DNA of 64,000 bases, taken from contig NZ_CP107968.1 in the NCBI RefSeq assembly GCF_036084755.1, positions 5,294,501-5,358,500 on the forward strand. Reading direction: 5' to 3'. Shown here piece by piece: positions 51,545-59,933 of the stretch. Made by a program: the position numbers and the translations under genes. The notes beneath the pieces are model-generated. The model had not been told where the DNA came from, made no database searches, and saw only the letters and a program-made list of their open reading frames with translations. The first letter of the stretch is position 1. Every line of letters begins with the position of its first letter. Source of the stretch: Streptomyces sp. NBC_00370. Its GTDB lineage: Bacteria; Actinomycetota; Actinomycetes; Streptomycetales; Streptomycetaceae.

Positions 51545-51778
51545 TGCGGTATTCCTCCGTCGGTGGTGCGGGGACGGCGCGGCCCGCGCGGAGGAACAAG
51601 ACATGACTGAGCGGACCGCTCCCCCGACACTTTCCGCGCTCTGCGCGGTCATCGTGGTATTCCGTCCGACTTTCTGTCCAGTCGTATGACGTATGCGTTG
51701 TGTAAGTGCAACCTGTGCCGCAGTCCGTTCCGGCCTCGAATTGGAACAGGGGAGGGGTCATCCGCGAGGATGGGGGCC

Positions 51779-52642
51779 ATGAACGCCCAGATTCTCGATG
51801 GCAAGGCCACCGCAGCCGCGATCAAGTCCGAACTGACCGTCCGAGTGGCGGCCCTCAAGGAGCGAGGCGTGACCCCGGGCCTCGGCACCCTGCTCGTCGG
51901 GGACGACCCGGGCAGCCGCTGGTACGTCAACGGCAAGCACCGCGACTGCGCGGAGGTCGGTATCGGCTCGATCCAGCGCGAACTGCCGGACACGGCAACG
52001 CAGGAGGACATCGAGGCGGTGGTGCTGGAGCTGAACGCGAACCCCGACTGCACCGGCTACATCGTGCAGCTCCCGCTGCCCAAGGGCATCGACACCAACC
52101 GGGTGCTGGAGCTGATGGACCCGGACAAGGACGCCGACGGACTGCACCCGATGAGCCTCGGCCGGCTCGTGCTGAACGAGACGGGGCCGCTGCCCTGCAC
52201 CCCGTACGGCATCATCCAACTGCTGCGCCACCACGGCGTGGAGATCAACGGCGCGCACGTGGTGGTCGTCGGCCGTGGCATCACGGTCGGCCGGTCGATC
52301 CCGCTGCTGCTGACCCGTAAGTCGGAGAACGCGACCGTGACCCAGTGCCACACCGGCACCCGCGATCTGTCGGCGCAGCTCAGGCAGGCCGACATCGTCG
52401 TCGCCGCCGCCGGGGTGCCGCACATCATCAAGCCCGAGGACGTCAAGCCGGGCGCCGCCGTGCTCGACGTCGGCGTCAGCCGGGACGAGAACGGCAAGAT
52501 CGTGGGCGACGTGCATCCGGGCGTGGCCGAGGTGGCGGGCTGGATCTCGCCGAACCCGGGCGGCGTCGGCCCGATGACACGTGCCCAGCTGCTGGTCAAC
52601 GTCGTCGAGGCGGCGGAGCGTACCGTCGTCGACGCGGGCTGA
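51779..52642 (+). CDS. folD: Methylene-THF dehydrogenase / methenyl-THF cyclohydrolase
   Basis: A 287-residue bifunctional folate enzyme that interconverts 5,10-methylene-THF and 10-formyl-THF. It has the YVNGK motif near the active-site Lys, PLPKGID, DKDADGLHP, PCTPYGI, and the NADP-loop GRGITVGRS, then PNPGGVGPMT. 10-formyl-THF is used by PurN and PurH, encoded just upstream. ATG 51779 (starting MNAQILDGK) is chosen over ATG 51770 and the upstream GTG/ATG codons. Confidence 0.96.
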   Translation: MNAQILDGKATAAAIKSELTVRVAALKERGVTPGLGTLLVGDDPGSRWYVNGKHRDCAEVGIGSIQRELPDTATQEDIEAVVLELNANPDCTGYIVQLPLPKGIDTNRVLELMDPDKDADGLHPMSLGRLVLNETGPLPCTPYGIIQLLRHHGVEINGAHVVVVGRGITVGRSIPLLLTRKSENATVTQCHTGTRDLSAQLRQADIVVAAAGVPHIIKPEDVKPGAAVLDVGVSRDENGKIVGDVHPGVAEVAGWISPNPGGVGPMTRAQLLVNVVEAAERTVVDAG

Positions 52643-52673
52643 ACGCGAGCCGAACGGGAAAGGGGCACCACAC

Positions 52674-53279
52674 ATGGGTGCTGGTACGAGCGCGGGCGAC
52701 GCGACGGGTCCGCAGGCACGGTCGCGGGCCGGGACGGCACCGTCCGCCGCCCCGGCGGAACCACAGGGCCCTGCGGAGCCGTTGGAGCCGGCGGCACAGA
52801 ACGGTACGGCGGCGCAGAACGGCGCTGTGAACGGTACGGCCGCGCAGAACGGCACTGCGGCCTCCGCGGCCGACGCCGTTCCCGAGGAGGAGGTCCCCGC
52901 GACCACGGCGCGCCCCGAGGGCAGTGGCCGCGCCGCGGCCCCCGACGCGCCCGCGCCGGTCCGGCAGTGGCCGCTGATCAGTGTGCTCGGCACGACCGGG
53001 CTCGGCCTGCTGATCGTCGGTCTGCACCCCTTCGACGAGGCGTTCCGCATCGGCACGATGCTGATCGGGGTCGCCCTGATCGGCGGCGCGGTGCTGCGCA
53101 GGACGATCCCGTCCGTCGGCATGCTCGCCGTGCGCTCACGCTTCACCGACATGGTCACGTACGGCCTGCTGGGCATCGCGATCGTGCTGCTCGCGCTGAT
53201 GACGCAGCCCGATCCGTGGCTGGAGTTCCCGTTCCTGGAGGACGTGGTCCACTCGACGGTCAAGACGCCCACACCGTGA
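52674..53279 (+). CDS. DUF3017-type membrane protein
   Basis: A 201-residue protein: a disordered Ala/Gln/Asn/Gly N-terminus of about 95 residues with AAQNGTAAQNG-type repeats, then about three hydrophobic segments (LISVLGTTGLGLLIVGL, IGTMLIGVALIGGAVL, TYGLLGIAIVLLALM). It matches the actinomycete DUF3017 family, often just after folD. It follows folD by 31 bp and is likely co-transcribed. ATG 52674 follows AAAGGGG. Confidence 0.75.
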   Translation: MGAGTSAGDATGPQARSRAGTAPSAAPAEPQGPAEPLEPAAQNGTAAQNGAVNGTAAQNGTAASAADAVPEEEVPATTARPEGSGRAAAPDAPAPVRQWPLISVLGTTGLGLLIVGLHPFDEAFRIGTMLIGVALIGGAVLRRTIPSVGMLAVRSRFTDMVTYGLLGIAIVLLALMTQPDPWLEFPFLEDVVHSTVKTPTP

Positions 53280-53300
53280 GGCGTTGAGCTTGTACGAGTG

Positions 53301-53345
53301 CGGCGGCGCCTGTCTTCTCCCCCGAGACGAGGACGGGCGCCGCCG
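53301..53345 (+). terminator. Terminator after DUF3017 gene
   Basis: CGGCGGCGCC-type arms pair perfectly (one G-U) across a 17-nt loop, 22 bp past the stop codon. No T-tract. Confidence 0.65.
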
Positions 53346-53413
53346 ACATCCACAGCGTCATGGACGTGCCGGGCGGCTACAAGGGCTGGCTGGTCGCTGT
53401 GGCACGGAAGTGA
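53342..53413 (+). pseudogene. Possible remnant of a coding sequence
   Basis: In one frame, a 24-codon stretch ending in TGA encodes a chain that closes in DVPGGYKGWLVAVARK, with a Streptomyces-like codon pattern but no start upstream and a terminator immediately before it. It looks like the C-terminal end of a lost gene, possibly a methyltransferase-type tail. An ATG within it (53360) would give only 17 residues. Weakly supported. Confidence 0.25.
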
Positions 53414-53470
53414 CCATTCCGCCACGGTGTGATCCGTGCGCAACGGATGTGAGACAAGAGGGTGAGGCAC

Positions 53471-54448
53471 ATGCCGCGCTGGAAGACGCTGCCGGACGAA
53501 CTGGACCCGGAGGTCAGGGAGTTCACCGGCCAGCTGCGCAGACTCCTCGACCGCGGCGGCCTCGGGGTCGCGGCGGTCGCCGACCGGACGGGCTACAGCA
53601 GGACGTCCTGGGAGCGGTATCTGAACGGCCGGCTGCTGCCGCCGAAGGGTGCCGTCGTCGCTCTCGCCGAGGCGACCGACACGAACCCGGCGCACCTGAT
53701 CACGATGTGGGAGCTGGCCGAGCGGGCGTGGAGCCGCTCGGAGATGCGCCACGACATGACCATGGAACAGATACGCATCTCCCAGGCGCGCGCGGCGCTC
53801 GGTGAGCCCGGGGACGTCCCGGAGGGCGCGCCCGGCGTCGTACCGCGCGACTGGGGGACCCCGCCGCGCGCTGCCCAGGCCCCGGGGCCCGGCGCGCACG
53901 CCCCGCAGCAGGCGCCCCCGCGGCAAGGCACCGGCGGCGGCCGGCGCAAGCCGCTGATCGTTGTCGCCGCAGTCGTCGGGGTGCTGCTCGTGGTGGTCGC
54001 CGCCGTACTGCTGACCGGTCTCGGCGGTGACGGCGGAGGCGACGACAAGGCCGCCCCGACCCCGTCGCCCTCGCGCACCGTCGCCACGTCGGCGCCCGCG
54101 CTGCCGGCCGGTGTGCAGTGCTCGGGCGCCGCCTGCACCGGCAAGGATCCGGAGGCCATGGGGTGCAGCGGCCAGTACGCGGCCACCGTCAGCACGGCGA
54201 CCGTCGGCGCCTCCACGATCGAGGTGCGCTACAGCAAGACCTGCGGAGCGGCCTGGGCGCGCATCACCCAGGCGGTCGCCGGCGACTCGGTACGGATCAC
54301 CGGCGCGGGTGGGAGCAAGCCGCAGAGCCGCCCGGTCGCGGCGGCGGGGGACGCGTACACCCCCATGCTCGCGGTCCCGTCCGCCTCGGCCGCCAAGGCC
54401 TGCGCGACGCTCGCCACCGGCGTGAGCGGCTGTACGACGACGCCGTGA
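53471..54448 (+). CDS. XRE-family HTH protein with DUF2690-type secreted domain
   Basis: A 325-residue protein with an N-terminal helix-turn-helix (GVAAVADRTGYSRTSWERYLNGR), a Pro/Gly linker, a membrane helix (PLIVVAAVVGVLLVVVAAVLL) near residue 165, and an external region of about 115 residues with four Cys. This region (QCSGAACTGKDPEAMGCSGQ, YSKTCGAAWARI) matches the DUF2690 pattern. The domain joins a cytoplasmic DNA-binding end to an external disulphide domain, so signals could cross the membrane. ATG 53471 follows GGGTGAGG; GTG 53462 is the alternative. Confidence 0.8.
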   Translation: MPRWKTLPDELDPEVREFTGQLRRLLDRGGLGVAAVADRTGYSRTSWERYLNGRLLPPKGAVVALAEATDTNPAHLITMWELAERAWSRSEMRHDMTMEQIRISQARAALGEPGDVPEGAPGVVPRDWGTPPRAAQAPGPGAHAPQQAPPRQGTGGGRRKPLIVVAAVVGVLLVVVAAVLLTGLGGDGGGDDKAAPTPSPSRTVATSAPALPAGVQCSGAACTGKDPEAMGCSGQYAATVSTATVGASTIEVRYSKTCGAAWARITQAVAGDSVRITGAGGSKPQSRPVAAAGDAYTPMLAVPSASAAKACATLATGVSGCTTTP

Positions 54449-54493
54449 GGCCGCAGGACCAGGGGCCGGGGCTGTCGGGGGTCGTGGGTCCGA

Positions 54494-54499
54494 TAGCCT
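54494..54499 (+). promoter_or_regulatory. Possible -10 element for mdh
   Basis: TAGCCT fits TANNNT and lies about 125 bp upstream of the mdh ATG. No clear -35 was found, so support is weak. Confidence 0.25.
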
Positions 54500-54624
54500 G
54501 ACCGCCGGATGTCTCTTCACGTCAAGATTCGGATCCGTGACCCGGAACCGGACTCCTGGCGGCGCCGAGACCTCCCGCACCAGGGGCAGGGACCCCCACC
54601 GCCAGCTGTATTACGGAGACCGCC

Positions 54625-55614
54625 ATGACCCGCACTCCCGTGAATGTCACCGTCACCGGCGCGGCCGGCCAGATCGGCTACGCGCTGCTCTTCCGCATCG
54701 CCTCCGGCCACCTGCTCGGCGCGGACGTGCCGGTCAAGCTGCGTCTCCTGGAGATCCCGCAGGGTCTCAAGGCGGCGGAGGGCACCGCGATGGAACTCGA
54801 CGACTGCGCCTTCCCGCTGCTCGGCGGCATCGAGATCACGGACGACCCGAACGTCGCCTTCGACGGCGCGAACGTGGCCCTCCTCGTCGGCGCCCGCCCC
54901 CGTACCAAGGGCATGGAGCGCGGCGACCTCCTCTCGGCCAACGGCGGCATCTTCAAGCCGCAGGGCAAGGCCATCAACGACAACGCAGCCGACGACATCA
55001 AGGTGCTCGTCGTCGGCAACCCGGCCAACACCAACGCGCTGATCGCGCAGGCCGCGGCCCCCGACGTACCGGCCGAGCGCTTCACCGCCATGACGCGCCT
55101 CGACCACAACCGCGCCATCTCGCAGCTCGCCCGGAAGACCGGCGCCGCCGTCTCCGACATCAAGCGGCTGACGATCTGGGGCAACCACTCCGCCACCCAG
55201 TACCCGGACATCTTCCACGCGGAGATCGCCGGCAAGAACGCGGCCGAGACCGTCAACGACGAGGCGTGGCTGGCCGACACGTTCATCCCGACCGTCGCCA
55301 AGCGCGGCGCCGCGATCATCGAGGCCCGTGGCGCCTCGTCCGCGGCCTCGGCGGCCAACGCGGCGATCGACCACGTGCACACCTGGGTCAACGGCACGGC
55401 CGACGGCGACTGGACGTCCATGGGCATCGTCTCCGACGGCTCGTACGGCGTGCCGGAGGGCATCATCTCCTCCTTCCCCGTCACCACGAAGGACGGCTCC
55501 TACGAGATCGTCCAGGGCCTGTCGGTCAACGACTTCTCGCGGGCGCGGATCGACGCGTCGGTGAAGGAGCTCCAGGAGGAGCGCGACGCGGTGCGCGAGC
55601 TCGGCCTGATCTGA
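54625..55614 (+). CDS. mdh: Malate dehydrogenase
   Basis: A 329-residue NAD-dependent malate dehydrogenase of the TCA cycle. It has GAAGQIGYALLFRIASG (Rossmann), the substrate-binding Arg in ARPRTKGM, NPANTNA, RLDHNRA, and the active-site His of WGNHSATQ. ATG 54625 follows CGGAGACC. A classic T-tailed terminator follows, so it is likely monocistronic. Confidence 0.97.
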   Translation: MTRTPVNVTVTGAAGQIGYALLFRIASGHLLGADVPVKLRLLEIPQGLKAAEGTAMELDDCAFPLLGGIEITDDPNVAFDGANVALLVGARPRTKGMERGDLLSANGGIFKPQGKAINDNAADDIKVLVVGNPANTNALIAQAAAPDVPAERFTAMTRLDHNRAISQLARKTGAAVSDIKRLTIWGNHSATQYPDIFHAEIAGKNAAETVNDEAWLADTFIPTVAKRGAAIIEARGASSAASAANAAIDHVHTWVNGTADGDWTSMGIVSDGSYGVPEGIISSFPVTTKDGSYEIVQGLSVNDFSRARIDASVKELQEERDAVRELGLI

Positions 55615-55632
55615 CACCTGTCAGTCTCCGAG

Positions 55633-55664
55633 AAGCCCCGGCCCGGATGGGTCGGGGCTTTTCT
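55633..55664 (+). terminator. Rho-independent terminator after mdh
   Basis: AGCCCCG / CGGGGCT stem with a T-tract (TTTTCT), starting about 19 bp after the mdh stop codon. One of the few textbook intrinsic terminators in the window. Confidence 0.88.
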
Positions 55665-55683
55665 GTTGCGTCTCTGCCGCCGA

Positions 55684-55703
55684 ATGTAGTACTTCTTATA
55701 CAT
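55684..55703 (+). promoter_or_regulatory. ATGTA-N10-TACAT inverted repeat over the HTH start codon
   Basis: ATGTA (55684-55688) and TACAT (55699-55703) form an inverted repeat reaching into the ATG of the small HTH gene. TACTTC ends 6 nt before the ATG and no ribosome-binding site is present, so the message may be leaderless and the repeat an autoregulatory operator. Confidence 0.4.
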
Positions 55704-55950
55704 GAGCGAGCACGTGCACAACAGAATGGCGGTTGTCAGGGCGGAGCGGAAAGTGTCCAGACAACAGCTGGCGGAGGCCGTCGGGGTGCACTACCAGACG
55801 GTGGGCTACATCGAGCGGGGCCAGTACAACCCCAGCCTCGATCTGGCCCTGCGGATCGCGGAGTTCTTCGGCCTGCCCGTCGAAGCCCTGTTCTCCCTGG
55901 AGCCGTTCAGCCCGCTCACGGACGAGGTCTACGGGAGGAAGCAGCGATGA
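55702..55950 (+). CDS. Small XRE-family transcriptional regulator
   Basis: An 82-residue regulator, almost all helix-turn-helix (KVSRQQLAEAVGVHYQTVGYIERGQYNPSLDLALRIAEFFG). Proteins of this size usually repress their own promoter and the gene after them. The inverted repeat at its start codon fits. It overlaps the next gene by 4 bp (ATGA). The start at 55702 lacks a ribosome-binding site, suggesting leaderless translation. Confidence 0.86.
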   Translation: MSEHVHNRMAVVRAERKVSRQQLAEAVGVHYQTVGYIERGQYNPSLDLALRIAEFFGLPVEALFSLEPFSPLTDEVYGRKQR

Positions 55951-56465
55951 ACGCACGCGAGATGTCGGGACCGACGCGCTACGACCGGCGCATGCAGGCA
56001 CTGATGAACAGGCCAGAGGGGCGGGGCCTTTACGCGACGTCCGGCCGCAGACGACTGGTCGTCGGCACACACATCGCGCTGACCGCCGTCGGGGCCGGTG
56101 CCTGGATCGCCGGGGTCTTCACCGAGGCGAAGTGGCCGCTCTTCGTGACCCTCGGAGTCCTGCTGCCGTGGTGCCTCGCCACCGGCCTCATCAACGCCGC
56201 CACCCGCGGTCTGCTGGAGCTGCGCGGCCGGGTCCTGGACGAGCGGCAGCGCGGCGAGCGCGACCAGGTGCTCGCCCGCTCCCACCGGACGACCTCGCTG
56301 CTGCTCGCGGCGGCCGCCCTCGTGGTGCTGGCCGTCGGCCGGATCAGGGACGTGACGCCGGAGGCGGCGCTCGTGCCGGTCCTGGCCGGGGTCTTCGTCG
56401 TGCACTGGATGATGCCGCTGTGGACGGCCGGCCTGCTGGTCAGGGACGACCCTGCGGACGACTGA
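55947..56465 (+). CDS. Small membrane protein, partner of the XRE regulator
   Basis: A 172-residue protein with a basic N-terminus and about four hydrophobic segments (VGTHIALTAVGAGAWIAGVFT, LFVTLGVLLPWCLATGLINA, SLLLAAAALVVLAVGRI, VPVLAGVFVVHWMMPLWTAGLL). Pairs of small XRE repressor plus membrane protein are common in Gram-positive bacteria. ATG 55947 follows GGGAGG and overlaps the regulator's stop. No activity known. The stop codon lies in a 14-bp tandem duplication. Confidence 0.76.
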   Translation: MNAREMSGPTRYDRRMQALMNRPEGRGLYATSGRRRLVVGTHIALTAVGAGAWIAGVFTEAKWPLFVTLGVLLPWCLATGLINAATRGLLELRGRVLDERQRGERDQVLARSHRTTSLLLAAAALVVLAVGRIRDVTPEAALVPVLAGVFVVHWMMPLWTAGLLVRDDPADD

Positions 56466-56483
56466 CGCCGGACGACTGACGCC
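56456..56483 (+). repeat. 14-bp tandem duplication across a stop codon
   Basis: Two perfect copies of GGACGACTGACGCC; the TGA stop is in the first copy. Confidence 0.9.
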
Positions 56484-56514
56484 GTACGAACGGCAGATGG
56501 ACGATGATGGCGTG

Positions 56515-56973
56515 ATGCTGATCCGTATCGAGGCCACCGCCCTGCCGGGACGCACCATCGGTCCCGGGCCCACCTTCGACGCGGTCGACAACGTCCACGT
56601 CGGGGTGCAGCGCAAGGACCAGCCGGGCGAGGTGCTCGATCCGCAGCCCGGCGACGCCCGTTCGGTGGCCTGGACGCTGGAGTGCGCCGCAGCCGCCTCG
56701 GACACCGGCATCGACATCACGGGCCGCTACGTGCAGAACCGGCTCGGCGGGCGGTTCGTGTACCTGTCCTGGGGGACCCTCGACGACGCGGGACTCTTCA
56801 CGATGTTCCGCCGGGCGAAGCTGATGTTCGCCGCGGTGCCGCCCCGGACCGTCGAGGCGGCGACGCGCACCGGCTGTCTGACGGCGAAACTGCTCCTCAC
56901 CGACGGCGCGGGCCACCCGCTGTGCGGCGCCGTCCGCCCGCCCCTGGTGGCCTGGACCGCCACTCCACGCTGA
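56515..56973 (+). CDS. DUF5990-type protein
   Basis: A 152-residue soluble protein of beta-rich character: MLIRIEATALPG, NVHVGVQRKDQPGEVLDPQPGDA, VQNRLGGRFVYLSWG and MFRRAKLMF. It matches the pattern I recall for DUF5990, with no known role. ATG 56515 is chosen by homologue form; ATG 56497 is the alternative. No ribosome-binding site is evident for either. A short hairpin near 57000 may end it. Confidence 0.7.
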   Translation: MLIRIEATALPGRTIGPGPTFDAVDNVHVGVQRKDQPGEVLDPQPGDARSVAWTLECAAAASDTGIDITGRYVQNRLGGRFVYLSWGTLDDAGLFTMFRRAKLMFAAVPPRTVEAATRTGCLTAKLLLTDGAGHPLCGAVRPPLVAWTATPR

Positions 56974-57110
56974 CGTTGCGTACGAACTGATCGGCCGAGC
57001 CGCCGGGGGGCGGCTCGGCTTCTTCGTCGCGTCCCGGTGCCGACCGACCGGGTGCGGCGGTGTGGCGGTGCGGCGGGACCGGCCGAGCCGCCCCCCGACG
57101 GCTCGGTCGG

Positions 57111-57824
57111 TCAGCCGCGCAGCTCCGCCGCGATCTCGGCGACGGCCGCCATCGCCCGGCGCTGCAGGCCGGGGCCGTAGGTGATCCTGGTCGCGCCGAG
57201 CCGGCCCAGCTCCGCCACCGAGGGCCCGTCGGGTCCCGCTGCCGTGTTGACGGGGCCTTCCACGCCGGCCCTGAGCGCCGGCAGGCTCTCCGGGGGTACG
57301 CCGATCGGGTAGACGCAGTCGGCGCCCGCCGCGACATAGAGCCGGGCGCGGGCGACGGCGTCGGCCGGGTCGGCCGAGCCGTGGATGAAGGTGTCCACGC
57401 GCGCGTTGACGAACAGCGCGTCGCCCGCCTCCGCCCGTACCTCCGCCAGCCAGTCGGCGTGCGCTAGCGGGTCCTTCATACCGGCGGCCGTCGAGTCCTC
57501 CAGATTGCAGCCGACCGCGCCCGTACCGAGGACCCGGGCCACCAACTCCTCGGCGGAGAGCCCGTATCCGCCTTCGACGTCCGCCGACACGGGTACGGGG
57601 ACGGCCCGTACGATCCGGGTCACCGCGGCGAACATCTCGTCCGGCGGGGTCGCGCCGTCCTCGTGGCCGAGGGACGCGGCGACCCCCGCGCTCGGGGTCG
57701 CGAGCGCGGGGAACCCCGCGTCGGCGAAGACGCGCGCGCTGCCCGCGTCCCAGGGGCCGGGCACGACCAGCGGGTCGCCGGGGGCGCGGTCGTGGTGCAG
57801 GGCGCGGAAGAGAGCGACGGTCAT
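57111..57824 (-). CDS. Isocitrate lyase/PEP mutase superfamily protein
   Basis: A 237-residue TIM-barrel protein of the PEP-mutase/isocitrate-lyase superfamily: LVVPGPWDAGSARVFADAGFPALATPS, the metal site in VPVSADVEGGYG, GAVGCNLEDS and NARVDTFIH. Carbon-bond lyase or oxaloacetate-decarboxylase-type chemistry is expected. The substrate cannot be assigned. It lies 14 bp after the AhpD-type gene in the same direction. Confidence 0.83.
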   Translation of the reverse strand: MTVALFRALHHDRAPGDPLVVPGPWDAGSARVFADAGFPALATPSAGVAASLGHEDGATPPDEMFAAVTRIVRAVPVPVSADVEGGYGLSAEELVARVLGTGAVGCNLEDSTAAGMKDPLAHADWLAEVRAEAGDALFVNARVDTFIHGSADPADAVARARLYVAAGADCVYPIGVPPESLPALRAGVEGPVNTAAGPDGPSVAELGRLGATRITYGPGLQRRAMAAVAEIAAELRG

Positions 57825-57838
57825 CGAAGCGCCCCGGC

Positions 57839-58363
57839 TCAGTGGGTGTGCGCGGCGGGCACGTAGTGGCCCGGCACGAGACGGGCGGAGACACCGAGCC
57901 GGTTCCAGGCGTTGATCACCGTGATCGCGGCGATGACCTGCGCCAGCTCCGTCTCGTCCAGGTGCAGCGCCGCCTTCTCGTACACGGCGTCCGGCACGAA
58001 ACCGTCGGTCAGGACGGTGACCGCCTCGGTCAGTTCGAGCGCGGCGACCTCCTTGGCGGTGTAGAAGTGCTGCGACTCCGCCCAGGCGCCGAGCTGGATG
58101 ATCCGCTCCACGGACTCGCCCGAGGCGATGGCGTCCTTGGTGTGCATGTCGAGGCAGAACGCGCAGTGGTTGATCTGCGAGGCGCGGATCTTGATCAGGT
58201 GGTAGAGCGCCGGGTCGATGTCGCGCCGGGCCGCCGCCTCCAGCCGCACCATCGCCTTGTAGAAGTCGGGGGCGAGCTTCGCGACGTCGAGCCGGGGGGT
58301 GTGTTCGGGGAGCCGGTCGTCCGTCGTCGCTGCCGCTGTGTGCACTGCTTCGCTCGTGGTCAT
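57839..58363 (-). CDS. Carboxymuconolactone decarboxylase/AhpD-type protein
   Basis: A 174-residue protein with the AhpD redox motif in INHCAFCLDMHTKDA (CxxC with downstream His). The start MTTSEAVHTAAATTDD is at ATG 58363. Such proteins act in peroxide defence or as thiol-dependent enzymes. With the PEP-mutase-like gene it forms a two-gene unit divergent from a MocR-type regulator across 47 bp, which suggests control by that regulator. Confidence 0.88.
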   Translation of the reverse strand: MTTSEAVHTAAATTDDRLPEHTPRLDVAKLAPDFYKAMVRLEAAARRDIDPALYHLIKIRASQINHCAFCLDMHTKDAIASGESVERIIQLGAWAESQHFYTAKEVAALELTEAVTVLTDGFVPDAVYEKAALHLDETELAQVIAAITVINAWNRLGVSARLVPGHYVPAAHTH

Positions 58364-58410
58364 GGGTACGAAGCTACGCGTCCGGTGGCACAGCGGTATG
58401 GTCCACTTTC

Positions 58411-59850
58411 ATGACAGATTCCTGGGCCAGTGGAACCGCTTTCGGCGCCGATCTGCATCTGGAGCTGCGCGGCAGCGGACTGCGGGCCGGGCTGATGGAC
58501 GCCCTGCGTGAGGCGGTACGCACCGGCCGGCTGACGCCGGGCACCCGGCTGCCGTCGTCCCGCTCGCTCGCCGCCGACCTGGGCATCGCCCGCAACACCG
58601 TCGCCGACGCCTACGCCGAACTCGTCGCCGAGGGCTGGCTCACCGCCCAGCAGGGCTCGGGGACCCAGGTCGCCCGGCGGGCCGCGCCGCGCAGGCCGGC
58701 CAGGACCGCGCGTACGACCCGGCCGGTCAGCCGCAAGGTCACCTACAACCTGATGTCCGGCAGGCCCGACCTCGCCACCTTCCCCCGGGCGCAGTGGCTC
58801 AAGGCGGCCCGCCGCGCGCTGACCGAAGCGCCGGACGACGCCTTCGGGTACGGGGATCCGCGCGGCCGGGTCGAACTGCGCACCGTCCTCGCCGACTACC
58901 TGGCGCGCGCCCGGGGCGTGTACGCGGACCCGGACCGGGTCGTCGTCTGCTCCGGCTTCGTGCACGGGCTGATGCTGCTGGGCCGGGTGCTCAAGGCGCG
59001 CAAGGTACGGGCCGTCGCCGTCGAGGCGTACGGCTTCGACGAGCACCGGGACCTGCTTACCCAGGCCGGGCTGCGCACCCCGCCGCTGCCCCTCGACGGG
59101 CACGGCGCCCGCACCGGGGAACTGGCCAGGACGCCCGGCGCCGGGGCCGTACTGCTCACGCCCGCGCACCAGTACCCCACCGGCGTCGCGCTCCACCCCG
59201 ACCGGCGCGCCGCCGCCGTCGACTGGGCGCGCGCCACCGGCGGACTGATCCTGGAGGACGACTACGACGGCGAGTTCCGCTACGACCGGCAGCCGGTGGG
59301 CGCCCTCCAGGGCCTCGATCCGGAGCGGGTGGTGTATCTCGGCACGGCGAGCAAGGCCCTCGCGCCGGGGCTGCGGCTGGGCTGGATGGTGCTGCCGCGG
59401 GAACTCGTCGCCGAGGTGGTCGAGGCCAAGGGGCCGAGCGACTGGGCGTCGAGCGCGCTGGAGCAGCTCACGCTCGCCGAGTTCATGCGCTCGGGCGGCT
59501 ACGACCGGCACGTACGCTCCGCCCGGCTGCGCTACCGGCGCCGCCGTGACCAGTTCGTCGCGGCGCTGGCCGAGCGCAACCCGGGTATCGCGGTGCGCGG
59601 CATCGCGGCGGGGCTGCACGCCGTACTGGAACTCCCGCCGGGCACCGAGCGCGCCGTGGTCGAGGCCGCGACCTGGCAGGGCCTCGCCGTGGACGGGCTG
59701 AGCCGCTACCGCCACCCGGACGCGGGGCCCGGCAGGCGGGTGCCGATGCCGGCGGCGGACGGGCTGGTGATCGGCTACGGGACGCCGAGCGACAGCGCCT
59801 GGACGGGCGCGCTCGACGCGCTGTGCCGCGTACTGCCGGACAGCGCCTAG
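58411..59850 (+). CDS. MocR/PdxR-type regulator (GntR HTH + aminotransferase fold)
   Basis: A 479-residue protein: N-terminal GntR winged helix (GLMDALREAVRTGRLTPGTRLPSSRSLAADLGIARNTVADAY) and a fold-type-I aminotransferase domain with EDDYDGEFRYD and the PLP-lysine in TASKALAPGLRLGW. MocR regulators use PLP as effector. It is divergent from the AhpD/PEP-mutase pair. The TAG stop lies in the left arm of an inverted-repeat element. Confidence 0.9.
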   Translation: MTDSWASGTAFGADLHLELRGSGLRAGLMDALREAVRTGRLTPGTRLPSSRSLAADLGIARNTVADAYAELVAEGWLTAQQGSGTQVARRAAPRRPARTARTTRPVSRKVTYNLMSGRPDLATFPRAQWLKAARRALTEAPDDAFGYGDPRGRVELRTVLADYLARARGVYADPDRVVVCSGFVHGLMLLGRVLKARKVRAVAVEAYGFDEHRDLLTQAGLRTPPLPLDGHGARTGELARTPGAGAVLLTPAHQYPTGVALHPDRRAAAVDWARATGGLILEDDYDGEFRYDRQPVGALQGLDPERVVYLGTASKALAPGLRLGWMVLPRELVAEVVEAKGPSDWASSALEQLTLAEFMRSGGYDRHVRSARLRYRRRRDQFVAALAERNPGIAVRGIAAGLHAVLELPPGTERAVVEAATWQGLAVDGLSRYRHPDAGPGRRVPMPAADGLVIGYGTPSDSAWTGALDALCRVLPDSA

Positions 59851-59933
59851 GCGCTGTCGTGTGGATCAGGCCGGACGAGGGCGCGGTGCCGGCCCCCGCG
59901 AGCCCCGGCAAGATCCACACGACAGGGCCTAGG
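59846..59933. repeat. 88-bp element with 22-bp inverted arms
   Basis: Left arm 59846-59867 and right arm 59912-59933 are inverted copies matching at 21 of 22 positions; the inner part includes TGTCGTGTGGATC. The left arm covers the MocR stop codon, so the element ends inside the gene. It resembles a small palindromic interspersed element. Confidence 0.72.
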
